Numbered from the stretch's first letter, positions 6,886 to 15,753 are shown. The stretch is DNA of 50,267 bases from a virus (IMGVR_UViG_3300025769_000185:1-50267); one strand, 5' to 3'. Translations and numbers: made by a program. The notes: generated by a model not told the origin, from the sequence alone.

Positions 6886-7572
6886 ATGGCTACATCTGGA
6901 ACAACTGCATTTGATATGGACTTCACGGAGATCGCTGAAGAGGCGTGGGAACGTGCGGGTCGTGAAATGCGTTCTGGGTATGACCTACGTACCGCCAGAC
7001 GCTCTATGAACTTGATGACCATTGAGTGGCAGAACCGTGGCATCAACATGTGGACGATTGACGAAGGTACGTTGAGTCTTACGCAAGGTACTTCTGAGTA
7101 CACGCTACCTGCTGACACCATAGACTTACTAGAACAGCAGATCCGTACGGGTAGCGGTAATGTAGCTACACAGTCAGATTTAACTATAAGCCGTATTAGC
7201 GTTAGCACGTATGCTTCTATACCTAACAAGTTAACCCAAGGTAGGCCGATTCAAGTATTTGTAGAACGCCTGCGAGATGCCCCCAAAATCAACGTATGGC
7301 CCGTTCCAGACAATAACGACTACATTTTCTACTATTGGCGTATGCGGCGTATAGAAGACGCAGGGACGGGTGTGAACACCGCTGACATGAACTTTAGGTT
7401 CTTTCCGTGTCTGGTAGCGGGGCTTGCCTACTACATTGCCATGAAAGATCCAGAGCTTATGGCGCGAGTCCCTATGCTAAAAGACGCCTACGAAGAGCAG
7501 TTTGCGTTGGCAGCGGGAGAGGATAGAGAGAAGACATCCGCACGCTTCGTACCCCGTATTGGTAGAGCGTAA
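6886..7572 (+). CDS. head-tail adaptor / tail tubular A-like protein (putative)
   Basis: A 228-aa protein with a helical N-terminus (FTEIAEEAWERAGREM, then GYDLRTARRSMNLMTIEWQN), a middle beta region (YTLPADTIDLLEQQIRTG, KINVWPVPDNNDYIFYYWRM) and a helical C-terminus (DAYEEQFALAAGEDREK). This layout fits podovirus adaptor proteins such as T7 gp11 or P22 gp4, which join the portal to the tail nozzle. 'GYDLRTARRSMN' is a motif I recall in such proteins from marine podoviruses. AGGA precedes the ATG. It starts a new block after the basic-protein genes. The family-level call is fairly secure; its exact position in the connector is not. Confidence 0.7.
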   Translation: MATSGTTAFDMDFTEIAEEAWERAGREMRSGYDLRTARRSMNLMTIEWQNRGINMWTIDEGTLSLTQGTSEYTLPADTIDLLEQQIRTGSGNVATQSDLTISRISVSTYASIPNKLTQGRPIQVFVERLRDAPKINVWPVPDNNDYIFYYWRMRRIEDAGTGVNTADMNFRFFPCLVAGLAYYIAMKDPELMARVPMLKDAYEEQFALAAGEDREKTSARFVPRIGRA

Positions 7573-7574
7573 CA

Positions 7575-7940
7575 ATGTCGAATCGTTTTGCATCAGCACA
7601 AAAAGCTATTGCCGAATGTGATATTTGCGGATTTCAGTATAAGCTACGAGAGCTGAAGAATTTAGTACGTAAGGGTATAGATACAAACATAAAGGCTTGC
7701 CCAGAATGCTGGAATCCAGACCAACCGCAACTAAAGTTGGGTGAGACTCCAGTAGATGATCCGCAGGCTATTAGAGACCCAAGACCTGACAGAAGTTTGG
7801 GAGAAGCTGGGGCGAATAGCAGTAGACAGATACAGTGGGGTTGGAACCCCGTAGGTGTGGGGGATGACCCCTATAATCTTACTCCTAACGACTTAGTAGC
7901 AACGGGTCAGGTAGGAACAGTAACAGTAACCACAACTTAG
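7575..7940 (+). CDS. zinc-ribbon-like small virion-module protein (121 aa)
   Basis: Contains two Cys pairs, C15-x2-C18 ('CDICGF') and C42-x2-C45 ('CPECW'), 24 residues apart, which fit a treble-clef or zinc-ribbon site. The rest is Pro/Asp/Gly-rich and probably extended, ending 'GQVGTVTVTTT'. No nuclease motif (such as HNH) is present. It lies 2 nt after the adaptor gene and is probably translated with it. Zinc-ribbon proteins next to adaptor genes occur in related environmental phages as far as I recall; a structural rather than enzymatic zinc site is likely. Confidence 0.65.
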   Translation: MSNRFASAQKAIAECDICGFQYKLRELKNLVRKGIDTNIKACPECWNPDQPQLKLGETPVDDPQAIRDPRPDRSLGEAGANSSRQIQWGWNPVGVGDDPYNLTPNDLVATGQVGTVTVTTT

Positions 7941-7949
7941 AGTCGTGAT

Positions 7950-8111
7950 ATGAAAGCACCAAAAGTAGTTAAGACAGTAGGTTGGCCTACACCAGTAGAA
8001 GTCAAAGACGCTCCTAAACCTGACATGAAAGGTGTTAAGACCACCGGCATCAAGGTACGTGGCGTGGGCGCTGCAACGAAAGGTACGATGGCCCGTGGCC
8101 CTATGGCATAA
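7950..8111 (+). CDS. small basic protein (53 aa), function unknown
   Basis: ATG at 7950, TAA at 8109-8111, filling the space between two genes. It begins 'KAPKVVKTVGWPTPVEVKDA' and ends 'GIKVRGVGAATKGTMARGPM'. The C-terminal 'RGVGAATKGTMARGPM' is a motif I remember from many uncultured marine phages near the adaptor genes. It is Lys/Gly-rich, with no Cys and no membrane segment. Its ribosome site is weak (GTCGTG), so coupling to the upstream gene is likely. Function unknown. Confidence 0.7.
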   Translation: MKAPKVVKTVGWPTPVEVKDAPKPDMKGVKTTGIKVRGVGAATKGTMARGPMA

Positions 8112-8114
8112 GAT

Positions 8115-8744
8115 ATGAACTACACCGAGCTAAAAACAAATGTTGAGGACATCTGCGAGCTTTCGTTTACAGATGCCCAGCTCGCTATGTTCACGGAACA
8201 GGCAGAGCAGAAGATATATAATGCTGTGCAGATACCCGCGCTACGTAAAAATGTTACTGGTAGCATGGCGGCTAGTAATGTGTACCTGTCTGTCCCTAGT
8301 GACTTCTTGTACGTTTATAGCTTGGCGGTCATAGATGGTAGTGGTAACTACACCTTCTTGCTAAGTAAAGACGTTAATTTTATACGTGAGGCGTACCCAA
8401 CAGCTACAGCTACCGGACTACCTAAGCACTACGCCATATTTAACGATGATGCGTTTATTCTCGGGCCTACGCCCGACGCTGCATATAGCACGGAGTTACA
8501 TTACGGATACTACCCTGAGTCCATTGTTACAGCGGGAACTACATGGCTGGGGGATGAATTCGATTCCGCTTTGCTTAATGGTACTTTGGTAGAGGCTATA
8601 CGCTTTATGAAAGGTGAGCCTGATATGATTGCGCTATATGAGAAGATGTATATATCCGCCATGTCACTGCTCAAGGTACTAGGCGATGGTAAATTACGCT
8701 CTGACACGTACAGGTCAGGTCAACCCACACTTCCGGTGACATAA
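8115..8744 (+). CDS. tail adaptor protein (SU10-adaptor / gp6-like, putative)
   Basis: A 209-aa protein. Its N-terminal helices (YTELKTNVEDICEL, FTDAQLAMFTEQAEQKIYNA) lead into a beta region (VYLSVPSDFLYVYSLAVID, YAIFNDDAFILGPTP, ELHYGYYPES), with C-terminal helices (LVEAIRFMKGEPDMIALYEKM). Such adaptor proteins ring the portal and start the short tail. 'VPSDFLYVYSLAV' with 'HYAIFNDDAFILGPTPDA' is the recognisable core. It follows the 53-aa gene by 3 nt. Together with the 228-aa protein at 6886 it probably builds the connector. The family-level assignment is from memory. Confidence 0.7.
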   Translation: MNYTELKTNVEDICELSFTDAQLAMFTEQAEQKIYNAVQIPALRKNVTGSMAASNVYLSVPSDFLYVYSLAVIDGSGNYTFLLSKDVNFIREAYPTATATGLPKHYAIFNDDAFILGPTPDAAYSTELHYGYYPESIVTAGTTWLGDEFDSALLNGTLVEAIRFMKGEPDMIALYEKMYISAMSLLKVLGDGKLRSDTYRSGQPTLPVT

Positions 8745-8748
8745 AAAT

Positions 8749-9039
8749 ATGTTGATTGAAGCGCCACAAATGGAAATAGGAAATATAATCGTCACTACCA
8801 CGGCAGATGGTGGACACGATCCTGCGTTCTGGGCACAATCTGCGGCAGACCGTATCGTAAGCGTAGGTAGCAGTTGCCACCCTGCAATAGCGCAGCAAGC
8901 GCAAGCATTTAAGGAGGCAGTTAGGGCTACGGCGCTACACTGCATACAAGAGGCAATTAAAAGTGATAGAACCACTTTGATTGCTGAATTTGAACGTCAA
9001 GGCCATAAGGACATGGCAGACATAATTAGGAGTCTATAA
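8749..9039 (+). CDS. small helical protein (96 aa), function unknown
   Basis: The first 20 residues form a short beta strand (IGNIIVTTTADGGHD). They are followed by a long amphipathic helical region rich in Ala, Gln and Glu (AIAQQAQAFKEAVRATALHCIQEAI) and a C-terminal helix (RTTLIAEFERQGHKDMADIIRSL). No catalytic motif. The stop codon overlaps the next ATG (TAATG) and the gene starts 4 nt after the adaptor, so it is part of the connector-module transcript. Probably a small virion or assembly protein; function not recognised. Confidence 0.65.
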   Translation: MLIEAPQMEIGNIIVTTTADGGHDPAFWAQSAADRIVSVGSSCHPAIAQQAQAFKEAVRATALHCIQEAIKSDRTTLIAEFERQGHKDMADIIRSL

Positions 9040-9473
9040 TGGCTATTACGACTGCAATGTGTACGTCTTTCAAGCAAGAGCTTATGGAAGCTAAGCACAA
9101 TTTTCTGGCTAGTGGTGGCAACACCTTTAACTTGGCGCTGTATACCAGTTCAGCTACATTGGGTGCTAGTACAACGGCGTATAGTGCTACAAACGAAGTG
9201 TCTGGAACGGGATATACCGCTAAAGGTGCAGCTTTGACGAATGTGAACCCAACAACAAGCGGCACTACTGCTTTTACGGACTTCGCTGATCTTACGTTTA
9301 GTTCAAGCAGCATCACCGCAAGAGGCGCACTTATTTTTAATGACACCGCGTCAGGCGACCCTGCTGTATGTGCGTTAGATTTTGGTGGCGATAAAACATC
9401 TAGTTCAGGTGACTTTACGATTCAGTTCCCAACAGCGGATGCATCTAACGCGATTATCCGTATATCCGCATAA
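9039..9473 (+). CDS. virion structural protein, beta-rich (144 aa)
   Basis: A Thr/Ser/Ala-rich protein. A short N-terminal helix (AMCTSFKQELMEAKHNFLAS) is followed by alternating beta strands (TFNLALYTSSATLG, GYTAKGAALTNVNP, ARGALIFNDTASGDPAVCALDFGG) and a final 'FTIQFPTADASNAIIRISA'. Such proteins are frequent next to fibre genes in environmental podoviruses and probably form part of the tail or fibre base. It overlaps the upstream stop by 1 nt and is followed after 10 nt by the repeat protein. There is no enzymatic motif. Confidence 0.7.
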   Translation: MAITTAMCTSFKQELMEAKHNFLASGGNTFNLALYTSSATLGASTTAYSATNEVSGTGYTAKGAALTNVNPTTSGTTAFTDFADLTFSSSSITARGALIFNDTASGDPAVCALDFGGDKTSSSGDFTIQFPTADASNAIIRISA

Positions 9474-9483
9474 CGGATAGTTC

Positions 9484-11589
9484 ATGGCTAACATCAACGG
9501 CTGGGGCCGTGGTGGTTGGGGCGAAGGCGCGTGGGGATCTCCCCTACCTGTCGAAGTCACAGGCACCGCAGGAACGGGTGCAATTGGCTCCGTCACAGTT
9601 GTTGAGGGGGCTGGCGTTGCCGTATCTGTTACCGGCGTATCTGCTACAGGTGCTGTCGGCACAGTCACTGTTAGCACGGATGCAAATGCCTCTGTAACAG
9701 GCGTTGCCGGTACAGGCTCTGCTGGTTCAGTTTCTGTTGTTGAAGGCACTGGAGTTGATGTCTCTATTACAGGGGTATCTGCTACAGGTGCTATTGGCAC
9801 TGTAAATGTCGATCTAGGTATAACTGTACTGCCCACAGGTGTTACAAGCACTGGTGCGGTAGGTACAGTCACTGTTAGTGCAGATGCCAATGTTTCTGTC
9901 ACAGGTGTAGATGGAACAGGTGCTGTTGGCACTGTTGATGTTGATCCAGATGCCGTAGTCACAGGTGTTTCCGCAACAGGCGCGATTGGCTCAGTTACTG
10001 TTGTTGGTGTAGCTAATGTTTCTCCCACGGGTGTTTCAGGCACGGGGGCAGTAGGTTCAGTAGCCGTTGTCGAAGGCTCTGGGATTGATGTTTCTGTCAC
10101 AGGCGTATCTGGAACAGGCGTTGTTGGTTCAGTTACGGTTGCACTTGCCCCAACTATTACACTTACAGGTGTTTCTGCAACAGGCGCTATTGGCTCAGTA
10201 ACTGTTGTTGAAGGGTCTGGTACATCGTTCGCAGTCACCGGAGTCTCTGGTACTGGCGCTGTCGGTGTTGTTGACGTTGATCCAGACGCCGTAGTTACAG
10301 GTGTTTCTGCAACAGGTGCCATTGGTTCAGTCAGCGTTGTCGAAGGCTCTGGCACATCATTTTCTGTTACAGGCGTTGAGGGAACAGGGGCTGTTGGTTC
10401 GGTCATTGTTGGTACAGATGCCAATGTATCTGTCACTGGCGTTGAAGCTACCGGCGGCATTGGTTCAGTCACCGTTGTTGAGGGAACGGGTGTTACCGTT
10501 TCTATCACAGGTGTTTCCGCAACAGGTGCTGTTGGCTCAGTAACTGTAGCAGGGGATGCAGATGTCGGCGTTACAGGTGTTACAGGCACTGGTGCTGTTG
10601 GCTCAGTTACTGTTGTTGAAGGCTCTGGGGTTGATGTTTCTGTTACAGGTGTAGACGGAACAGGTGCGATTGGCACTGTTGACGTTGATCCCGATGCAGT
10701 AGTCACCGGAGTTGTAGGTACTGGCGCAGTAGGTTCGGTCACTGTTAGTACAGATGCCAATGTTTCAGTCACTGGCGTTGAAGGCACGGCTGATGTTGGA
10801 ACGGTTACAGCAAGTGCAAATGCAGATGTATCTGTCACAGGTGTTGCTGCTACTGGGGCCATTGGGACGGTCACTTTTGATGCAGACGCGAATGTACCTG
10901 TCACGGGCGTTGCTGGTACTTCGTCTGTCGGAACGGTTACGGTTGAAACGGCAGGCAACACAACAGTTTCTGTTACGGGCGTCTCAGGCGCTGGAGAGGT
11001 GGGCACAGCTACCGTTGCCGCAGCAGCTAATGCGGCTGTCACGGGTGTTCAAGGAACGGGTGAAGTCGGTGATATAACCGTATCTTTCGATATAACTGCA
11101 TCTCCAACGGGAGTTTCGGGTACTGGGGCTGTTGGGGTTGTCGATGTTGACCCAGATGCAGTAGTCACCGGAGTTGTAGGTACTGGCGCAGTAGGTTCTG
11201 TCACTGTAATTGGTGTAGCCAATGTTAGTGCTACCGGCGTTGCTGGCACTGGGGAAGTCGGAACTGTTTCGGTAGAACAAGGAATAGTTGTTCCCGTAAC
11301 AGGAGTTGCTGGCACAGGTGCTGCTGGCTCAGTCACTGTCGCGTTTGGTACAACAGCTTCTCCAACAGGGGTTTCAGCTACAGGTGAAGTTGGTAATGTA
11401 ACCTTCATTGGAGGCGTAACCGTTGTACCGACAGGAGTTTCGGCAACGGGCGAAATAGGGTATTTTAATATTTGGGGTATTGTAGATGACTCACAAACGC
11501 CAAATTGGAGTAGTATAAACGACAGTCAGACCCCCGGATGGGTTGAAGTGTCAGATAGTCAAACCCCTAACTGGGATGAGGTAGCTTAG
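9484..11589 (+). CDS. 29-repeat beta-rich virion/fibre protein
   Basis: A 701-aa protein made almost entirely of one repeat. Residues 1-22 are Trp/Gly-rich (NGWGRGGWGEGAWG), a start typical of marine-phage tail-associated proteins. Residues 23-663 contain 29 tandem copies of a 21-24-aa unit built on TGVxxTGAxGxVxV, each ending in a variable loop (STDAN, VEGSG or DPDA types). Residues 664-701 hold three DSQTPxW units with an exact 11-residue spacing (669, 680, 691). The repeats predict a long beta-solenoid or stacked strand structure, suiting a fibre shaft or an elongated surface protein. Codon use inside the repeats leaves a 545-codon open frame on the opposite strand, which I regard as a by-product. 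It lies directly before the S74 fibre gene. Confidence 0.8.
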   Translation: MANINGWGRGGWGEGAWGSPLPVEVTGTAGTGAIGSVTVVEGAGVAVSVTGVSATGAVGTVTVSTDANASVTGVAGTGSAGSVSVVEGTGVDVSITGVSATGAIGTVNVDLGITVLPTGVTSTGAVGTVTVSADANVSVTGVDGTGAVGTVDVDPDAVVTGVSATGAIGSVTVVGVANVSPTGVSGTGAVGSVAVVEGSGIDVSVTGVSGTGVVGSVTVALAPTITLTGVSATGAIGSVTVVEGSGTSFAVTGVSGTGAVGVVDVDPDAVVTGVSATGAIGSVSVVEGSGTSFSVTGVEGTGAVGSVIVGTDANVSVTGVEATGGIGSVTVVEGTGVTVSITGVSATGAVGSVTVAGDADVGVTGVTGTGAVGSVTVVEGSGVDVSVTGVDGTGAIGTVDVDPDAVVTGVVGTGAVGSVTVSTDANVSVTGVEGTADVGTVTASANADVSVTGVAATGAIGTVTFDADANVPVTGVAGTSSVGTVTVETAGNTTVSVTGVSGAGEVGTATVAAAANAAVTGVQGTGEVGDITVSFDITASPTGVSGTGAVGVVDVDPDAVVTGVVGTGAVGSVTVIGVANVSATGVAGTGEVGTVSVEQGIVVPVTGVAGTGAAGSVTVAFGTTASPTGVSATGEVGNVTFIGGVTVVPTGVSATGEIGYFNIWGIVDDSQTPNWSSINDSQTPGWVEVSDSQTPNWDEVA
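9550..11472 (+). repeat. 29 tandem degenerate repeats (63-72 bp units)
   Basis: Coding repeats inside the 701-aa gene. Units of 63, 66, 69 or 72 bp encode TGVxxTGAxGxVxV plus a variable loop. Several units are near-identical at DNA level; for example, the stretch encoding 'VVTGVVGTGAVGSVTV' occurs near 10700 and again near 11160. This indicates spread by recombination or slippage and makes copy number likely to vary between related phages. Confidence 0.85.
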
Positions 11590-11591
11590 AG

Positions 11592-14500
11592 ATGGCAACT
11601 TACGTTAACGATCTTAGATTAAAAGAAATTTCAACAGGCGATGAGTCAGGAACGTGGGGCACAAGCACAAACACCAACCTAGAATTGATTGGTGAAGCCC
11701 TTGGATACGCGACTGAACAGTCTTTTGGTTCGGATGCAGACGCTACTACTACTGTTGCTGACGGTGTTTCTGATCCTGCTCGCGCTATGTATTTCAAGGT
11801 TACCTCCGCAGGCAACTTGACAGCTACTAGAACGCTGACCATCGCACCTAACACTGTTTCTCGCGTTATGTTCATCGAGAACGCAACCTCTGGTTCGCAG
11901 TCTATTGCGATCAGCCAAGGCTCTGGCGCGAATGTAACGATTGCGACGGGCAAAACTGCGATTGTTTATTTGGATGGCGCAGGCTCTGGCGCTGCGGTAG
12001 TTGACGCTATGGCTGGGGTTGATCCCGGTGTGACGGATACGCTGGCGGAAGTTTTGACTGCGGGAAATACGACCACTACCAATCAAAAGATTCAGTTCCG
12101 CGATTCTGCGATCTATATAAATTCAAGTGCAGACGGACAGCTTGATATCGTTGCTGACACTGAAGTTCAGATTGCCGCCACGACTGTCGATATTAACGGC
12201 AATGTAGATATTTCAGGCACTACTGTGTCCGCAGGGAAGATTACCGCAGACGCTGGTATAGACATCGACAACATCAATATTGATGGAACTACAATTGCCC
12301 TTAGCTCTGGTTCTTTAACAGTTTCATCAGCCGACGATTTTATCGTTGATGCAGAAGGTGATATCAACCTTGATGCAAATGGCGGGGATATACGATTCAA
12401 GGACAATGGAACAACCATTGGTGAGTTTACGCAGACCTCTAACAATTTTGTAATTAAGTCTGCGATCTCGAACCAAGACCTTCTATTCAAAGGAAACGAT
12501 AACGGGTCAGAAATCACCGCCCTTAGTTTTGATATGTCAGAAGCAGGCGCAGCTACATTTAATGCAGGCATCGACGTAACGGGCACTGTGACGGCTGATG
12601 GTTTGACTGTCGAAAAAACATCAAGTGGTGCTAATGTTTCTGTCGCGTCTTTGCAAAACGATGGTTCTGGTGCCAACACGAAAGCAGATTTAGATTTTCA
12701 TGCCGCAAATACTAAGTATGCAACGATCTCAGGCGGTTATGGCGCTTCAGCTCCAGAGCTTGATATTAAAGTCGGTAATGCGCCGAGCATAATAGCTAAG
12801 TTTACCGAAACCGGCGTCGGTATTGGTACTACCAGCCCCGGAAATTTTCAATTAAACATAAACGGTTCTGGCGACGGTGGAAGACAGTTAAAAGTTGAAG
12901 GCCCAAGCAATAATGGTCTTATGCGTTTCAGCAACTCTGAAAGCCAAGACTATTCAATAGGCATCAATAGCACTTCCTTTATCATCTATGACGATACAGC
13001 GGACAGTTATCGTATGGTGGTGGACTCGTCAGGCAGGGTCGGTATTGGTGCGACCAGCCCGTCTGTAGCGTTAGACGTACAAGCCGCCTCTGGAGCAAGT
13101 CGTATAAATGTTGGAACAGGAAGTGTAGCTGGCGACCACGGCGTAAACGTCGTAAGTGGTGGAGCGAATAACGACTATGGCGTTTTCTTCAACGGAAGCA
13201 TGGCATTAGGTAGTAATACAACTACTGGAACACAATTAAAAATTGGGTCAAATGGCTCTGAAACAACTTTTCAAACTCTGACTTTTCACACAAATGCCGG
13301 TGAGCGTATGCGTATCGACTCGTCAGGCGATGTTAATATTGGCACTACAAGCGCCTATGGCACGAATGTATTAAACGTAAACGGTGGTGTTGCTATTGAC
13401 GGTCGCAATGCTTCTACTCCGGGCCTTTGTGAAAAAGGCGATGTAGATACAGGTATTTTTTGGCCTGCGGCTAACTCGCTCTCTGTTACAACTGGCGGCA
13501 CAGAACGTTTCAATATTGATTCATCAGGCAACGCTACCGTTAAAGCGGCAGGCGAGCTACGCATTCGTGACGATGGCACCTTCATAAAAGAAGACCAAGG
13601 CTTGCAAATTGGTAACACAAGTGGCACTGGCACGACGAGACCTATACGTTTCTTCACTGAAAGTGCAGAGCGTATGCGTGTTGATTCGTCAGGCAAGGTC
13701 GGCATTGGTACAGGTGGCGATACCCCAACGGCTTTATTGGAGGTAGAGGCAGCATCAAATCCTGAAATCTCAATCGCTTCATCAGGGGGTGCTACCAGCA
13801 ACTTCTTGAACTTCAAAGCAATCAGTCACTCTCAACAAATTCAAACCCAGTTAAAGACCGTTGATAATGGAGATTTTACATCAGACTTAGCGTTTCTGTT
13901 TAAAGCAAGTGGAACAAGCGGGGCGCTGGGAGAGAAGGCTCGTCTAACGGCTGATGGCAACTTGCTGGTGGGGACTTCTTCTGACACTAACACTGGAAAA
14001 GTTAGAATCCAAGGAGCAACTTCTTCTGGTGGTGACAGCACTGTACTCACGCTACATCAGGGCAACTTTGCCAATGGTGGTGCTTCACTAATCAAGATAG
14101 GCACAGAGTCCGGTAATTTTGCAAAGTCTGCTATAGGCTTCAAAAGGACTGATGACTATGACCGTGGTGCTATCATTTTCTGTCAAGAAAACACTGGCGA
14201 CCAATCAGACGTTGACTCAAGTGATGAAGTAATGCGTATCGACCAAACAGGTAAGGTAGGTATTGGCGTGACTTCAATGTCCCACCCTCTGGTGATTCAA
14301 AATGCAACGCCAATCATTCAGCTAATAGACAGTAACGCTACAACTCGTGTTGCAAACATTGGCGGTGAGAATGGCAACGTCACCATTGACATTGACCCTA
14401 ATCAAGCAGAAGGCACGAGCTACTTCAGCGTTGACATTGATAACACAGAGCGTATGCGTATTGACTCGTCAGGTCAACTGCTCATAGGTTGCACAGGTCA

Positions 14501-14951
14501 AACTGGAGATGCGCCAAACTCAGATGGGTTTCTTTTCCAGCAAATTGGTAATGTGAAAATAAGGGTTAACTCTGATGGACAGGCGTGTCAGCAATACTAT
14601 AGCCCCACCGGAGGCACGAGCAGCCCTGTAGGAAGTATCACTGTCAACGCTTCCTCTACAGCATTTAACACATCATCAGACCAACGTCTCAAAGAAAACA
14701 TCGTAGACGCACCGTCTGCTTCTGATGACATTGACGCTATCCAAGTCAGATCATTTGACTGGAAAGTTGACGGGTCACACCAGAAGTACGGCATGGTTGC
14801 TCAAGAGCTACAGACTGTTGCACCTGAAGCAGTCACTGGAGACTCTGACTCAGATGAAATGATGGGCGTAGACTACTCAAAGTTAGTACCAATGCTTGTT
14901 AAAGAAATTCAATCACTACGCGCTCGCGTACAACAACTGGAGAACGACTAA
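11592..14951 (+). CDS. tail fibre/spike with C-terminal S74 intramolecular chaperone
   Basis: A 1119-aa protein. Residues about 1-150 form an N-terminal attachment domain (YVNDLRLKEISTGDESGTWG start). The middle consists of fibre repeats around 'RMRIDSSGxVGIGTTSP', occurring at least eight times in variants (for example 'RMVVDSSGRVGIGATSP' and 'RMRVDSSGKVGIGTG'). The last 91 residues are an S74 peptidase/chaperone domain: 'SDQRLKENI' with Ser1029 and Lys1034 matching the Ser-Lys dyad spacing of phage endosialidase chaperones, then 'YGMVAQELQTVAPEAV' and a closing coiled coil. By family knowledge the domain trimerises the fibre and then cuts itself off before Ser1029. This is the likely host-recognition protein. 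It sits 2 nt after the repeat protein. Confidence 0.9.
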   Translation: MATYVNDLRLKEISTGDESGTWGTSTNTNLELIGEALGYATEQSFGSDADATTTVADGVSDPARAMYFKVTSAGNLTATRTLTIAPNTVSRVMFIENATSGSQSIAISQGSGANVTIATGKTAIVYLDGAGSGAAVVDAMAGVDPGVTDTLAEVLTAGNTTTTNQKIQFRDSAIYINSSADGQLDIVADTEVQIAATTVDINGNVDISGTTVSAGKITADAGIDIDNINIDGTTIALSSGSLTVSSADDFIVDAEGDINLDANGGDIRFKDNGTTIGEFTQTSNNFVIKSAISNQDLLFKGNDNGSEITALSFDMSEAGAATFNAGIDVTGTVTADGLTVEKTSSGANVSVASLQNDGSGANTKADLDFHAANTKYATISGGYGASAPELDIKVGNAPSIIAKFTETGVGIGTTSPGNFQLNINGSGDGGRQLKVEGPSNNGLMRFSNSESQDYSIGINSTSFIIYDDTADSYRMVVDSSGRVGIGATSPSVALDVQAASGASRINVGTGSVAGDHGVNVVSGGANNDYGVFFNGSMALGSNTTTGTQLKIGSNGSETTFQTLTFHTNAGERMRIDSSGDVNIGTTSAYGTNVLNVNGGVAIDGRNASTPGLCEKGDVDTGIFWPAANSLSVTTGGTERFNIDSSGNATVKAAGELRIRDDGTFIKEDQGLQIGNTSGTGTTRPIRFFTESAERMRVDSSGKVGIGTGGDTPTALLEVEAASNPEISIASSGGATSNFLNFKAISHSQQIQTQLKTVDNGDFTSDLAFLFKASGTSGALGEKARLTADGNLLVGTSSDTNTGKVRIQGATSSGGDSTVLTLHQGNFANGGASLIKIGTESGNFAKSAIGFKRTDDYDRGAIIFCQENTGDQSDVDSSDEVMRIDQTGKVGIGVTSMSHPLVIQNATPIIQLIDSNATTRVANIGGENGNVTIDIDPNQAEGTSYFSVDIDNTERMRIDSSGQLLIGCTGQTGDAPNSDGFLFQQIGNVKIRVNSDGQACQQYYSPTGGTSSPVGSITVNASSTAFNTSSDQRLKENIVDAPSASDDIDAIQVRSFDWKVDGSHQKYGMVAQELQTVAPEAVTGDSDSDEMMGVDYSKLVPMLVKEIQSLRARVQQLEND

Positions 14952-15292
14952 TGTCCGCAACCTTTGAATGGGTCATATCGACCCTTGAACGTGATCTACT
15001 TCCCGAAAACATGAACGGCGCTGTGATCGTCGCTCACTGGCGTTGCAATGCCTCGCAGACACAAGGCTCTGGTGATGATGCCGTGACTTACACCGCGACA
15101 AGCTACGGCACAGAAGGCTTTACGCCTGATCCTTCGGCTTCCGACTATATCCCATACGCCGATTTAACCGAGGCAGATGTGCTTGGTTGGTGCTGGGCTG
15201 GCGGCGTTGACAAAGATGCTATTCAAACGTCTTTGCAAGCAAACATCGACGGGCAAATCACGCCAACAACCGCTGATGGAGTGCCTTGGTAA
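14951..15292 (+). CDS. fibre-associated small protein (113 aa), cyanophage-type
   Basis: The N-terminus 'SATFEWVISTLERDLLPE' and the sequence 'GAVIVAHWRCNASQTQGSG' resemble a family (DUF7936-like, from memory) encoded after fibre genes in cyanophages and marine phages. The C-terminal half has Trp-rich 'DVLGWCWAGGVDKDAIQTSL' and ends 'ADGVPW'. Ending in a short tail with Pro-Trp is common in fibre-assembly or fibre-tip accessory proteins. It starts by TAATG overlap with the fibre gene, so it is made together with the fibre. Likely a fibre accessory or assembly protein; not proven. Confidence 0.65.
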   Translation: MSATFEWVISTLERDLLPENMNGAVIVAHWRCNASQTQGSGDDAVTYTATSYGTEGFTPDPSASDYIPYADLTEADVLGWCWAGGVDKDAIQTSLQANIDGQITPTTADGVPW

Positions 15293-15522
15293 TGAGTGAA
15301 GAGCAAACAATCGTCATTAACGACGAAGAACATAACGTGTCTGAGTTGACTGTTGAAACCCAGATGCACGTTGCCCGTGTCGCTGAGATTCGCCAAGAAA
15401 TCGCACGTCTGCAAATGCAGATTAACGAGCGTCAGGTTGTGTTGAATGCTTACGGCGAAGCTATCGTCAATGCAGTGAAACCTGCTGAAGACGAAGAGCC
15501 AGAAGCGGAAGTGGTGCAGTAG
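15292..15522 (+). CDS. DUF6447-like small coiled-coil protein (76 aa)
   Basis: I place the start at the ATG at 15292, which overlaps the previous TAA (TAATG), rather than at an in-frame TTG two codons earlier. Residues 6-20 'TIVINDEEHNVSELTVE' and the following helix 'HVARVAEIRQEIARLQMQINERQVVLNAYGEAIV' match my recollection of DUF6447, a family of short phage proteins with a leading beta-hairpin and a coiled coil. The tail is acidic. It lies in the fibre-accessory group; function unknown, perhaps as a trimeric assembly aid. Confidence 0.7.
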   Translation: MSEEQTIVINDEEHNVSELTVETQMHVARVAEIRQEIARLQMQINERQVVLNAYGEAIVNAVKPAEDEEPEAEVVQ

Positions 15523-15525
15523 ACT

Positions 15526-15732
15526 ATGGACGTGGGTTCGGTAACCGGATCTGCTCAAGTAAGTTGGAAGCAGATCGCTGTTGAAAAGCAAGAGCGTCTG
15601 CGTACAGGCGCAGAAGGCGAACCCGTGAAAGAGATGGTGGAGACAGTAATGCCTACCTTGTATACCCAGAAAGGTAACAAGATTGAGGCTACAGCACTTG
15701 CTCCAACACAAAGGGTAGATATCTCAGTCTAA
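15526..15732 (+). CDS. hypothetical protein (68 aa) in fibre-accessory group
   Basis: A hydrophilic protein without Cys or membrane segments. It has one helix (QVSWKQIAVEKQERLRTGAEG), an amphipathic 'EPVKEMVETVMPTLYTQ' and a beta-like end 'RVDISV'. It starts 3 nt after the DUF6447-like gene and precedes the lysis genes. I do not recognise the family. The compact spacing on both sides makes a real gene more likely than chance. Confidence 0.6.
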   Translation: MDVGSVTGSAQVSWKQIAVEKQERLRTGAEGEPVKEMVETVMPTLYTQKGNKIEATALAPTQRVDISV

Positions 15733-15753
15733 GAAGAAAGGAGCTAAGTAGTC

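Noticed and set aside
9405-11042. 545-codon open frame on the minus strand
   Set aside because: It lies entirely opposite the 9039-9473 gene and the 29-repeat gene. It is a low-complexity Thr/Pro/Val product of repeat codon use and has no operon context on that strand.
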